DNA of 10,539 nt from Ruminococcaceae bacterium UBA3451 (GCA_002378845.1 DFRY01000043.1:91703-102241); one strand, 5' to 3'; counted from the first letter of the stretch, positions 1-7,152 are shown. The notes: generated by a model not told the origin, from the letters alone. Translations and numbers: made by a program.

Positions 1-390
1 ACCGTCGAAAATTCGGTGGATGAATCCCTTGCCTCCTGTATGGTTCCACGGCTTGTGATGCAGCCGATTCTGGAAAACGCGGTGGAACACGGCGTAGAAG
101 CGCAGCGCAAAGGAAAGATCTTTATCCGCGCCTACCGCAGTGAAGAATTTCTGTTTCTGGAAGTGGAAAATACCGGTTCCATGTCCAAAGAAGACGAACG
201 GAAAATCAAAGAGCTGCTGACGATGGATCATAATTCCGCATACGAATCCTCCGGAAATCTCGGCATTCACAATGTTTACCAAAGGCTCCATATTCTTTAT
301 GGCTCACGGGGAAATTTAGAGATTACTTCCAACGAAACAGGCAACACAATTGCCAAAATTACCATCCCGTTTGACGCACAAAATCATTAA
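1..390 (+). CDS. Sensor histidine kinase, YesM type, C-terminal fragment (5' truncated by window)
   Basis: The reading frame is open from base 1 and ends at TAA 388-390, so only the last 129 residues are visible and the real start lies outside the window. What is seen is the ATP-binding part of a YesM/LytS-like kinase: the N box QPILENAVEHG, a G1-like VENTGSMS and a G2-like NLGIHNVYQRLHILYG, then a beta-strand-rich end. In this family an N-terminal extracellular sensor and HAMP segment precede the phospho-accepting His; none of that is in the window. The G1 box is degenerate: Asn replaces the Asp that usually contacts adenine and the second Gly is lost, which I believe also occurs in functional YesM-like kinases. 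The likely partner is the YesN-type regulator at 3904-4665, with the sugar importer genes in between. No terminator is seen between this gene and the importer, 124 bases downstream. Confidence 0.9.
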   Translation, partial: TVENSVDESLASCMVPRLVMQPILENAVEHGVEAQRKGKIFIRAYRSEEFLFLEVENTGSMSKEDERKIKELLTMDHNSAYESSGNLGIHNVYQRLHILYGSRGNLEITSNETGNTIAKITIPFDAQNH

Positions 391-425
391 ATGAATAAGG
401 AATCCCAATATTATACAACAAACGG

Positions 426-451
426 CAAGTTAATATGTTGTAAATAACTTG
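426..451. repeat. Inverted repeat overlapping the importer promoter, candidate operator
   Basis: CAAGTTA (426-432) and TAACTTG (445-451) are perfect 7-bp inverted arms with a 12-bp spacer that overlap the proposed -35 box of the binding-protein gene. A regulator bound here could control importer transcription. The arm extended to CAAGTTAAT differs at one position from CAAGTCAAT at 10071-10079 in the repressor control region. AT-rich DNA yields short inverted repeats by chance, so the operator role is inference. Confidence 0.4.
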
Positions 452-466
452 TTAAAAAGCTATGAT
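438..466 (+). promoter_or_regulatory. Sigma-A-type promoter of the sugar importer genes
   Basis: TTGTAA (438-443) and TATGAT (461-466) are separated by 17 bases, the preferred sigma-A spacing. Transcription would start near 473 and give a leader of roughly 40 bases before the binding-protein start at 515. It is the best promoter-like sequence in the 124-base gap after the kinase gene. Assignment is by consensus only. Confidence 0.65.
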
Positions 467-514
467 AAATACAGTAAAACTGCCCAATAATTATTCAGTT
501 TGGAGGTTAAAATT

Positions 515-1915
515 ATGAAAAAGATTATCGCAATTCTCTTAGCAGCGTTAATGTCCGCTTCCGTAATGACAGCCTGCGGAAACAGCACGTCCTCCACATC
601 GACAGCACAGCAAAGCGGTGCATCCGCAGCGCCGGCCGCGTCGGCTTCGGGGAAAAAGGTTTCGCTGGATGTTGTTACTTCCTACGGCGGTGACGACGGC
701 AACAGAAAGAATTACGAAGCAGCAATTAATTCTTGGCAGCAAAAGACCGGAAATACCGTGAAGGATTCTTCCGGCGACGGTTCCGAAGACTGGAAAGTAA
801 AGGTTATGAACAGCTTTGAAGTTGGTTCCGAACCGGACGTTCTGTTCTTCTTCAACGGTGCGGACTCTAACAAGCTGGTAAAAAACCAGAAGGTCGTTTC
901 CATTGACGAAATTCGCAAGCAGTACCCCGATTACGCCAAAAACATGAGGGACGACATGATGGGCGCTTCCCCGGTGGACGGCAAGAACTACAGTGTTCCG
1001 GTAAACGGCTACTGGGAGTCCATGTTTATCAACACAAAAGTTCTAAAGGACTGCGGTATAACCGTACCCCTGACCGGCTATACATACGACCAGTTCCTGA
1101 AGGACTGCGAAACCATTAAGAGCAAGGGCTTTGTTCCGATTGCCGCTTCTCTTGCAGAAACACCGAACTATTGGTTTGAGTTCATGAGCTACAACTACAT
1201 GAGCGCAAAAGATTTCAACACCATGCCGCAGTCATCAACCGACGCTGCAGGCAAAGCATGGATTAACGGCCTTAGCGATATTAAAACCCTGTTTGAAAAA
1301 GGTTACTTCCCGAAGAACACCAATTCCACCACCGACGCAGACACCAACAACCTGATGGCGCAGAACAAAGCGGCCTTTATGATTGACGGTTCGTGGAAAG
1401 TCGGCTGGTTTGAAGAGAACATGAAGGAAGACATGGACGGCGACGGCAACCCGGATATTGAGAATATTGATGTTGCGTTCCCGCCGGTAAAGGGCACAGC
1501 CAAAAATTCCACCGATTACATCGGCGGTATCTCCATGGGTTACTTCATTACAACCAAAGCCTGGAACGATCCTGACAAGCGCGACGCATGCGTCGACTTT
1601 ATTTCCCATATGACCGCGGACGACGTGGTTTCCACCTTCTGCTCCGCCGGTTCCGTTTCCGCTCTGAAAAACGGCGTTACCGCTCCGTCCAGTGCTTCCT
1701 CCCTGGTAAAGAAGGTAAACGAAATGAATAAGAAAGTTACCGGAATTTCCCCTGCAGTAGAAGACCTGATGGACAACAAGAGCGTTCGTACCCCGTTCTT
1801 TGCCAATGTAAAGAACATGGTTACCGGCCAGCTCGACATTACTAAAGCGGTTGACGAGGTTATTGCAAACCAAAAAGCCTTTATCGCACAGACTACTACT
1901 TCACAGGCTTCTTAA
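515..1915 (+). CDS. Sugar ABC transporter substrate-binding lipoprotein (CUT1 / family 1)
   Basis: This 466-residue protein is the extracellular, membrane-anchored receptor of the importer encoded with it. Residues 1-20 form a lipoprotein signal peptide (two Lys, hydrophobic core, then VMTAC) with Cys21 as the lipid attachment site; Met at -3 of the lipobox is slightly unusual. A Ser/Thr/Ala-rich linker follows to about residue 50. The rest has the two-lobed layout of family 1 solute-binding proteins, including a DVLFFFNGADSNKL segment and YSVPVNGYWESMFINTKVL in the region that usually contacts sugar. Length fits oligosaccharide receptors of this class. The ATG at 515 is chosen because GGAGG (502-506) sits 8 bases upstream; an in-frame TTG at 500 precedes that site. 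The ligand cannot be read from sequence. A strong terminator follows, so this gene is probably expressed above the permeases. Confidence 0.93.
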   Translation: MKKIIAILLAALMSASVMTACGNSTSSTSTAQQSGASAAPAASASGKKVSLDVVTSYGGDDGNRKNYEAAINSWQQKTGNTVKDSSGDGSEDWKVKVMNSFEVGSEPDVLFFFNGADSNKLVKNQKVVSIDEIRKQYPDYAKNMRDDMMGASPVDGKNYSVPVNGYWESMFINTKVLKDCGITVPLTGYTYDQFLKDCETIKSKGFVPIAASLAETPNYWFEFMSYNYMSAKDFNTMPQSSTDAAGKAWINGLSDIKTLFEKGYFPKNTNSTTDADTNNLMAQNKAAFMIDGSWKVGWFEENMKEDMDGDGNPDIENIDVAFPPVKGTAKNSTDYIGGISMGYFITTKAWNDPDKRDACVDFISHMTADDVVSTFCSAGSVSALKNGVTAPSSASSLVKKVNEMNKKVTGISPAVEDLMDNKSVRTPFFANVKNMVTGQLDITKAVDEVIANQKAFIAQTTTSQAS

Positions 1916-1964
1916 TTCAATTACCGTCGCTTTTGCAAAGCGAAAAACCAAATCTTGCTTGAAG

Positions 1965-1996
1965 AGCCGGAGGGAGATTCTCTCTCCGGCTTTTTT
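1965..1996 (+). terminator. Intrinsic terminator between binding-protein and permease genes
   Basis: Arms 1965-1976 and 1980-1991 can form a 12-bp stem with a single G-U pair and a 3-base loop (ATT), followed by a run of six T (1991-1996). It begins 49 bases after the binding-protein stop and ends 18 bases before the first permease start. In an importer operon this position suits partial termination, which gives more receptor than permease; complete termination would need another promoter for the permeases, and no room for one is evident between 1997 and 2014. Confidence 0.9.
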
Positions 1997-2014
1997 GAAA
2001 AGGGGCACATAAAA

Positions 2015-2911
2015 ATGAATGCAATGATTTACAAAAAGAAAAGGGCGCTGTTTTTGTTCCTGATCCCGCCCTTTCTCTTTCTGGCAATTTTTTTATACTA
2101 TCCGTTCATTATGAACATCATCAACAGCTTCATGCACATTACCTCGCTGGGTGATAAAGCGCTTGGGGTAAACCAGCCGTGGAGCGAAAATTATACCAAG
2201 CTGTTTCATGACCCGCTGATGGGCGTTGCCATGCGCAACACGCTGATTATGATTGTTCTGACCATTGTTTTTCAGGTGGGCATTGCGTTGCTGCTGGCCC
2301 TTCTGGTAGACAACATCCGCGTGGGAACGCAGTTTTTCCGCACCGCGTTTTTCTTCCCGATTGTTATTTCCGCTACGGCGCTGGGCCTGATGTTCAACCT
2401 TGTATTTATGTATGACGGCGGCATGATTAATCAGCTGCTGCAGCATCTTAACCTGCAGGCTGCAAACTCGCCCACAGACTGGAAGGACGAGGCGCACGCG
2501 CTGGTAACCATGTTCATGCCGGTCTGCTGGCAGTACGTCGGGTTCTATTTTGTCATTCTGGTCACCGGACTGAACAACATTTCACAGGAACTGTACGAAG
2601 CGGCCGAAATTGACGGTGCAACAAGACTGCAGCGCATTTTCCGCATTACCCTTCCGCTGCTGCGCAATACCCTTTGCACCTGCCTGATACTTGCCATAAC
2701 CGGCGCGCTGAAGGTGTTTGACCTGCCGTGGGTCATGTTCCCTGCCGGAATGCCTATGGACACCACCTGGCTCACCGGTACGTACATGTACCAGCAGGCA
2801 TGGAAGCTGGGCGACGTGGACTACAGCGCCACCATTGCTATTTCCATTGTGGTACTGGGCGTAATCCTTTCACAGATTGCAAACCGCGTATTTAAGGAAA
2901 AAGATTATTAA
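2015..2911 (+). CDS. Sugar ABC transporter permease, MalF/UgpA-like (first permease)
   Basis: This 298-residue integral membrane protein forms half of the importer's transmembrane channel. Hydrophobic stretches near residues 11-33, 76-98, 111-132, 164-186, 219-238 and 270-289 suggest six helices. The cytoplasmic coupling loop that docks on the ATPase is clear at 192-214 (ELYEAAEIDGATRLQRIFRI, then TLP), matching the EAA motif of CUT1 permeases. The ATG at 2015 is preferred since AAAAGGGG lies about 9 bases upstream; an earlier in-frame TTG at 1955 would run through the terminator hairpin and encode an unlikely hydrophilic extension. The second permease follows after 15 bases. No ATPase gene is linked, so a shared MsmX/MsiK-type ATPase elsewhere in the genome is probably used. 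Confidence 0.93.
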   Translation: MNAMIYKKKRALFLFLIPPFLFLAIFLYYPFIMNIINSFMHITSLGDKALGVNQPWSENYTKLFHDPLMGVAMRNTLIMIVLTIVFQVGIALLLALLVDNIRVGTQFFRTAFFFPIVISATALGLMFNLVFMYDGGMINQLLQHLNLQAANSPTDWKDEAHALVTMFMPVCWQYVGFYFVILVTGLNNISQELYEAAEIDGATRLQRIFRITLPLLRNTLCTCLILAITGALKVFDLPWVMFPAGMPMDTTWLTGTYMYQQAWKLGDVDYSATIAISIVVLGVILSQIANRVFKEKDY

Positions 2912-2926
2912 GAGGGAGAGATAACT

Positions 2927-3787
2927 ATGCCGAAACATAAACCATTTCACTTCAGTAAGGTCGTTATCTACTTCCTGCTGATTCTGTGGTCGCTGACCAC
3001 GATATACCCGTTTATCTGGGTCATTATGAACTCCTTTAAAAAGAACGCATACATTCAGCAAAGCTCCTTTTCCATGCCGACAGGCAAACGATTTACTTTT
3101 CTGAACTTCCAGACCGCTTTTGAACGCATCGACATCGGCAGCGCATACCTGAACAGCATTTTAATTTCTGTTCTGGTCACCGTTCTGGTCGTGTTCCTTG
3201 CCGGACTTGGCGCATTTGCCTTGGCACGCTACCGTTTCCGCGGCAAAAAGGCGCTGGAAAGCCTGGTTATCGCCAGCATGATGTTCCCCGTGTTTGCCAC
3301 TATTATTCCGGTTTTCCGCATGGAATTCGGCTGGGGAATCGCCAATAACGACAACAACCTTATCTCGCTGATGAGCGTGGTTCTGCCGCAGGTCGCCGGC
3401 AACCTTTCTTTTGCCATGATCGTACTGCGCGGTTACATTCAGGGGCTTCCCATTGACTTGGAAGAGTCCGCGTTTTTAGAAGGCTGCAACGTGGTTCAAA
3501 TTTTCACCAAAATCATCGTTCCCGTTGCAAAGCCGTCTTTTGCAACCGTTTCTATATTTACCTTTCTATGGTCTTATAACGACCTGTTTACCCAGATGTT
3601 TTTCCTCGACCGCCCCGGCACCCGCACCATTACGCTGCTGCTCAGCCAGATTACTTCGCAGGCAGGCACCAACTACGGGTTCATGAATGCTTCCGTTGTG
3701 CTGGTCGTAATTCCGGTTCTGCTTGTTTACATACTGCTGCAGAAAAATATTATTAAAGGAATGACGATTGGAGCAGTAAAAGGCTGA
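2927..3787 (+). CDS. Sugar ABC transporter permease, MalG/UgpE-like (second permease)
   Basis: This 286-residue protein is the second half of the importer channel. It has a short basic cytoplasmic N-terminus, a first helix at about 11-34 and further hydrophobic segments around 77-99, 111-130, 145-167, 206-226 and 255-271. The EAA-type coupling loop is at 178-203 (DLEESAFLEGCNVVQIF, then KIIVPVAKP), with Ser replacing the first Ala of EAA. The C-terminus GMTIGAVKG is typical of MalG-like permeases. The ATG start has a GAGGGAG ribosome binding site just upstream, 15 bases after the previous stop, so the two permeases are surely co-transcribed. No terminator is recognisable in the 116 bases before the regulator gene, so some read-through into it is likely. 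Confidence 0.93.
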   Translation: MPKHKPFHFSKVVIYFLLILWSLTTIYPFIWVIMNSFKKNAYIQQSSFSMPTGKRFTFLNFQTAFERIDIGSAYLNSILISVLVTVLVVFLAGLGAFALARYRFRGKKALESLVIASMMFPVFATIIPVFRMEFGWGIANNDNNLISLMSVVLPQVAGNLSFAMIVLRGYIQGLPIDLEESAFLEGCNVVQIFTKIIVPVAKPSFATVSIFTFLWSYNDLFTQMFFLDRPGTRTITLLLSQITSQAGTNYGFMNASVVLVVIPVLLVYILLQKNIIKGMTIGAVKG

Positions 3788-3857
3788 TTCTCCGTTGGTA
3801 AAAAGAGCACCGTTCTTACGCAATCTTCTTTTATTTCGCACGTTAGCACTCGTGATA

Positions 3858-3866
3858 TGGTATAGT
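3858..3866 (+). promoter_or_regulatory. Candidate extended -10 promoter for the response regulator gene
   Basis: TGG followed by TATAGT (3861-3866) matches an extended -10 element (TGnTATAAT), which can function without a good -35; none is seen at 16-18 bases upstream. The regulator GTG lies 38 bases after the -10 box. This would give the regulator its own weak transcription besides read-through from the permease genes. Confidence 0.45.
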
Positions 3867-3890
3867 AGAGTGAGTATTTTGAATGAAACT

Positions 3891-3895
3891 GGAGG
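3891..3895 (+). promoter_or_regulatory. Ribosome binding site that fixes the GTG start of the response regulator
   Basis: GGAGG lies 8 bases before GTG 3904-3906. It falls inside the reading frame of an upstream ATG (3883), which itself has no Shine-Dalgarno sequence, so the GTG is the supported start. Confidence 0.8.
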
Positions 3896-3903
3896 TTTCG
3901 TGT

Positions 3904-4665
3904 GTGTATAACGTGGTTCTCATCGATGACGAAAATGTAATTGTGGAAGGCCTGAAAAAGGTTGTAAGCTGGGAGAAATACGGGTGCAGAGTGGTTGCAA
4001 CCGCCGACGACGCGACCACAGGGGCTAAGGTGATTCGGGAATATAAACCCGACATCCTTTTTACCGACATCCGCATGGCGCATATTGACGGACTGACCAT
4101 GCTGGCCGGCGTAAAAAGCGAATTCCCCAATATGCAGATTACCGTTCTGACGGGGTACCGTGACTTTGAATACGCGCAGAAAGCGGTACACCTTGGGGTT
4201 ACACGCTATTTACTGAAACCGTCCGAAATGGAAGAAATCGACGAAGCACTCGAAGTTATGACGGGAAAGCTGAACCAGCTGTACTCGGAATCCGCCGTAA
4301 AACGGGCGCTTACCGCTGCCGAAACAGGCGGCGAGTCCGGCAGCATTGTTGTCAGTACGGCGCTCAAATACATGGAAGAACACTATATGGAAAAGCTGAA
4401 GCTGACCGATGTGGCCGAAAAAGCTTACGTCAGCCAATGGCATTTGAGCAAGCTTTTGAACAAATATATGAATCAAAGCTTTAACGATTTGCTGAATCAC
4501 CTTCGCATTGAAAAAGCAAAGCAGCTTCTTTGCGACCCCAGCATGAAGGTTCACGAAATCGGCGATATGCTCGGGTTTAACGACGTGACGCACTTTTCAA
4601 AAACCTTCAAAAAATTCGTACAGTGTACTCCAAACGAATACCGCAATTCAAAACACGATAATTAA
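3904..4665 (+). CDS. Response regulator, YesN type, with AraC-family DNA-binding domain
   Basis: With the GTG start the protein has 253 residues and begins MYNVVLIDDENV, the usual start of YesN regulators. The receiver domain covers about 2-120, with acidic pocket Asp8-Asp9, phospho-acceptor Asp55 (ILFTDIRM), Thr83 (VLTGY) and Lys105 (YLLKPSE). A linker follows to about 150, then an AraC-type output domain (152-250) with two helix-turn-helix units, LTDVAEKAYVSQWHLSKLLN and VHEIGDMLGFNDVTHFSKTF, and the closing CTPNEYRN. This is the short form without the central domain of longer YesN proteins. It is a cytoplasmic activator, probably phosphorylated by the kinase ending at 390 and acting on the importer promoter. 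The ROK kinase gene starts 55 bases downstream and may be co-transcribed. Confidence 0.93.
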   Translation: MYNVVLIDDENVIVEGLKKVVSWEKYGCRVVATADDATTGAKVIREYKPDILFTDIRMAHIDGLTMLAGVKSEFPNMQITVLTGYRDFEYAQKAVHLGVTRYLLKPSEMEEIDEALEVMTGKLNQLYSESAVKRALTAAETGGESGSIVVSTALKYMEEHYMEKLKLTDVAEKAYVSQWHLSKLLNKYMNQSFNDLLNHLRIEKAKQLLCDPSMKVHEIGDMLGFNDVTHFSKTFKKFVQCTPNEYRNSKHDN

Positions 4666-4674
4666 AAATATAAT
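4647..4674 (+). promoter_or_regulatory. Weak candidate promoter before the ROK kinase gene
   Basis: TTCAAA (4647-4652) and a perfect TATAAT (4669-4674) are 16 bases apart. The -35 lies in the last codons of the response regulator gene. Only the -10 is convincing, and AT-rich spacers give such matches by chance. Confidence 0.35.
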
Positions 4675-4720
4675 ATAGAAATCAAGAGCCGAGCCTGGCA
4701 ATTAATCGAGGATATGAAAG

Positions 4721-5671
4721 ATGCAGCAAGATATTGTTTTAGCCCTTGATCTTGGCGGAACGAAACTGATGGTTGGTCTGTTGGACCGCAGCGCACACAT
4801 TCTGCGCAAAAAACTTTATCCGTCGGGCTTTTTAACCCAGAGCGAAGCTATGGAACTGATTTTCCGCTCGCTGGATGATTTTCTGACCGACCTGCCGCCC
4901 GAACTGCGCCCCGGCGCAATCGGCATTGGGCTGATTGGGCAAATCGACGCCCGAAACGGAATCTGGAAAATGATTGATCCGGGCAGAAAAAATCCAACCC
5001 CCATTGCACAGCAAATTACGGAACGGTACGGTTTGCCCTGCCGTGTGGACAACGACGTAAAATCTGCCGCGCTGGCCGAACGGGAATTCGGTGCCGGCAA
5101 AAATCTGGATGATTTTATCTTTCTGAATATCGGCACAGGAATTGGCGCCGGTGTTTTTTCGGGCGGGAACCTGATTCGCGGCTGGCAGAACGATGCCGGA
5201 GAGGTCGGCCACCTGACAGTAAACTATGACGGAAATACCCCCTGCCCCTGCGGCCGCAGCGGCTGCGCGGAAGCGATTGCTTCTGGAGCCGGAATGGACC
5301 GCCGTCTTCGTTCATTTGCACTGCGCTACCCTACATCCCCGCTGGTTTCGCTTTCCGAAACCGGATTCGTCCGTGCGGAAACGATTTTCGGGTATGCGAA
5401 AGAAAACGACCCGCTGGCCATGCGGCTGGCAACGGACGCAACCGATGCGGCGAGCGAACTGATTTTGAATCTGGTTCGCGTTTTCAACCCCCGCAAAGTC
5501 ATTCTGGGCGGCGGCGTGGCAAGCGAACCGTGGTTTTTCGAACTGCTGAACCGACGGCTTGCCGTACCGCTGATGGACTCAGTGGATCAGGGTGTTGTGC
5601 TTTCCGAACTGAATCCATCCGTTTCCGGCCTTGTGGGCGCGGCCGCGGTGGGATTTACCGCGCTGATGTAA
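4721..5671 (+). CDS. ROK-family sugar kinase (glucokinase-like)
   Basis: This 316-residue cytoplasmic protein belongs to the ROK sugar kinases, which transfer phosphate from ATP to the 6-hydroxyl of glucose, glucosamine, N-acetyl-hexosamines or similar sugars. The N-terminal phosphate-binding loop LDLGGTK is at 9-15, catalytic Asp112 lies in VDNDVKSAALAE, and an NIGTGIGAG loop is at 136-144. The sugar/zinc region has GEVGH (160-164) and CPCGRSGCAE (175-184), so the His164, Cys175, Cys177, Cys182 zinc site is complete. The adenosine-side loop ILGGGV is near the C-terminus. No DNA-binding domain is present, which separates it from the ROK repressor at 8912-10051. The start is supported by GAGGA 8 bases upstream. 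The substrate is not readable from motifs; the neighbouring hydrolase suggests glucose or glucosamine. Confidence 0.92.
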   Translation: MQQDIVLALDLGGTKLMVGLLDRSAHILRKKLYPSGFLTQSEAMELIFRSLDDFLTDLPPELRPGAIGIGLIGQIDARNGIWKMIDPGRKNPTPIAQQITERYGLPCRVDNDVKSAALAEREFGAGKNLDDFIFLNIGTGIGAGVFSGGNLIRGWQNDAGEVGHLTVNYDGNTPCPCGRSGCAEAIASGAGMDRRLRSFALRYPTSPLVSLSETGFVRAETIFGYAKENDPLAMRLATDATDAASELILNLVRVFNPRKVILGGGVASEPWFFELLNRRLAVPLMDSVDQGVVLSELNPSVSGLVGAAAVGFTALM

Positions 5672-5761
5672 AACCAAAGTTACATAAAGCTTCTCATTGT
5701 TTCGCAGCAAAAGTATGAAAAAACGATTCATAAAAAGAGATTAGAAAGGCTCACGCTTTCC

Positions 5762-5817
5762 ATTCGTTTTTCTGCAGCACAGTACAGCCCTGCACCGTGC
5801 TGCAGGATTTTACGAAT
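5762..5817 (+). repeat. Bipartite inverted repeat after the ROK kinase gene, possible weak terminator
   Basis: CTGCAGCAC (5772-5780) and GTGCTGCAG (5797-5805) form a perfect 9-bp stem with a 16-base loop. Outside it, ATTCGT (5762-5767) and ACGAAT (5812-5817) add six pairs across an unpaired internal loop. GATTTTA follows the inner stem, a poor T run for an intrinsic terminator. It lies about 100 bases after the kinase stop and 135 bases before the MFS start, so it may end kinase transcription or act as an RNA or DNA regulatory structure. Confidence 0.45.
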
Positions 5818-5902
5818 TTCGTCTGTTTTTGCTCCGTTTGAAAATCACACTGTTACAGCTTCAATAATTATAATTTGGAATCATTTTATTCTCTATAGAA
5901 AG

Positions 5903-5908
5903 TATAAT
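5903..5908 (+). promoter_or_regulatory. Candidate -10 box of the MFS-hydrolase operon
   Basis: TATAAT at 5903-5908 is a perfect -10 hexamer 44 bases before the MFS start codon. No good -35 lies 16-18 bases upstream; the nearest, TTGGAA (5875-5880), is 22 bases away. A promoter lacking a -35 would fit dependence on an activator. Another TATAAT at 5869-5874 also lacks a partner. Confidence 0.5.
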
Positions 5909-5909
5909 T

Positions 5910-5934
5910 AATTATTAAATAAAGTTTAATAATT
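5910..5934. promoter_or_regulatory. Perfect 10-bp inverted repeat, probable operator of the MFS-hydrolase operon
   Basis: AATTATTAAA (5910-5919) and TTTAATAATT (5925-5934) are exact inverted copies around a 5-bp centre, TAAAG. The element starts 1 base after the candidate -10 box and ends 18 bases before the MFS ATG, covering the expected transcription start, a classical repressor position. The ROK repressor encoded downstream on the other strand is a plausible ligand, but this is inference. As RNA it would be a weak A-U stem before the ribosome binding site. Confidence 0.6.
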
Positions 5935-5952
5935 GCCTGAAGGAGAACCTAA

Positions 5953-7128
5953 ATGAACAAAGACCGCTTCCCCGCCCGAATATTCAGCATTTATTTTCTG
6001 TATTACGCCGGGCAGGCTATTTACAACACATACCTTAATCTTTATTTAGCGGATGCGGGGCTTTCGCAGACGCAAATCGGTATGACCGTTTCTATTTCAA
6101 CGCTGTTTTTATTGCTGACGCAAACCTTTTGGGGCGGTCTGAGCGACCGGGCGCAAAATAAAAATACGATTCTGAAAATTCTCTTTTTCGGCAGCGTTTT
6201 GTCCGTTTGCCTTTTTTACGCTTCCAAAAGCTTTTGGTTCCTGCTTTTTGTCATTACGCTGTTCTCTATGTTCTTTGTGCCTGCGGTTCCCATTTCGGAT
6301 AATATAACGCTGGAGCTGCTGGAAAATAGCCGCTGGGATTATGGGCAGGTTCGAATGGGCGGCACTATCGGCTACGCCATTACCGTACTTACCATCGGGT
6401 TCGTTCTGAACGGGCAGTACGGAAATATTTTCTGGATGGTCGCAACCCTTCTTACCCTGTGTTTTCTGCTCCTCATGCGGCTTCCGCCCATACAAGGGTA
6501 CCGCACCAAAAATCAGAAAACCCCTTATAAAGAGATTTTGAAGAATAAAAATATGGTTGCACTAATCGCGTTCAGCTTGGTTTTTTACATGGGGCTGAAT
6601 TTCTATTACAACTTTTATGCCATCTATTTCCGCACAATCGGCGGTACCAGCGCGCAAATCGGTATTATGATGTTTGTCTGTGCTTCCACAGAAGTGCCCT
6701 GTCTTCTGTTCATGAACCGACTGATCAAACGGTTCGGCACGCGCCGGGTGCTCATTTGCGCCGGGCTTGTCACCAGCCTGCGCTGGTTCCTTCTTTTCCT
6801 TTTGAATGATCCTACCTTGATTATCGCCGCCAATCTTCTGCACGGGTTCGGGTTCACCGCGTTCTCCTACAGTATTATCACTTACATCAGTGAACATGTA
6901 CCCAAAGACCTGCGCGCAACCACCCAGTCGCTGAACGCGCTGATCAGCAGCATTTGTTCCCGCGTTATTTTCGGGTTCATTGGGGGCATTGCGAGCGAAA
7001 TGCTCGGAGCCAACCACATTATGTTGGTTTCCTGCGTGGTTATGATTTTGGCAACGGCAGTCTTTGCCCTTTGGAGTTTTAAAAACAAGATCGACGAGCC
7101 CGTCAGGGCTATTGCTGAAACGACTTAA
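5953..7128 (+). CDS. MFS sugar transporter, LacY/HcaT-like
   Basis: This 391-residue protein is a 12-helix major facilitator, probably a proton symporter for a sugar or short oligosaccharide. The start (YFLYYAGQAIYNTYLNLYLA, residues 14-33) and the LSQTQIG segment before helix 2 resemble the LacY/3-phenylpropionate permease branch (MFS_1-like). The cytoplasmic loop signature GGLSDRAQNK (61-70) is MFS motif A. Hydrophobic helices continue through residue about 379, ending in a short charged tail. The ATG has AAGGAG 7 bases upstream. The hydrolase gene follows after 24 bases with no terminator, so the two form an operon and the transporter probably brings in the hydrolase's substrate. The exact cargo is unknown. 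Confidence 0.88.
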   Translation: MNKDRFPARIFSIYFLYYAGQAIYNTYLNLYLADAGLSQTQIGMTVSISTLFLLLTQTFWGGLSDRAQNKNTILKILFFGSVLSVCLFYASKSFWFLLFVITLFSMFFVPAVPISDNITLELLENSRWDYGQVRMGGTIGYAITVLTIGFVLNGQYGNIFWMVATLLTLCFLLLMRLPPIQGYRTKNQKTPYKEILKNKNMVALIAFSLVFYMGLNFYYNFYAIYFRTIGGTSAQIGIMMFVCASTEVPCLLFMNRLIKRFGTRRVLICAGLVTSLRWFLLFLLNDPTLIIAANLLHGFGFTAFSYSIITYISEHVPKDLRATTQSLNALISSICSRVIFGFIGGIASEMLGANHIMLVSCVVMILATAVFALWSFKNKIDEPVRAIAETT

Positions 7129-7152
7129 ATCTGTATGAAAGGAATCCTTAAA

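Noticed and set aside
1235..1873. Minus-strand open frame of 212 codons
   Set aside because: It is the shadow of the substrate-binding protein gene and lacks any family signature.
1955..2014. Earlier TTG start for the first permease
   Set aside because: The extension would translate the terminator hairpin and has no ribosome binding site; ATG 2015 has AAAAGGGG at good distance.
3883..3903. ATG 3883 as start of the response regulator
   Set aside because: It has no Shine-Dalgarno sequence and adds MKLEVSC before the normal MYNVVLIDDE start; GGAGG points to GTG 3904.
5838..5866. TTGAAA at 5838 as -35 of the MFS promoter
   Set aside because: No acceptable -10 hexamer lies 16-18 bases downstream; the TATAAT boxes are too far.
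5672..5952. Catabolite-responsive (cre-like) element or small gene in the spacer before the MFS gene
   Set aside because: No sequence close to the cre consensus and no short frame with a ribosome binding site was found; only the inverted repeats and -10-like boxes stand out.
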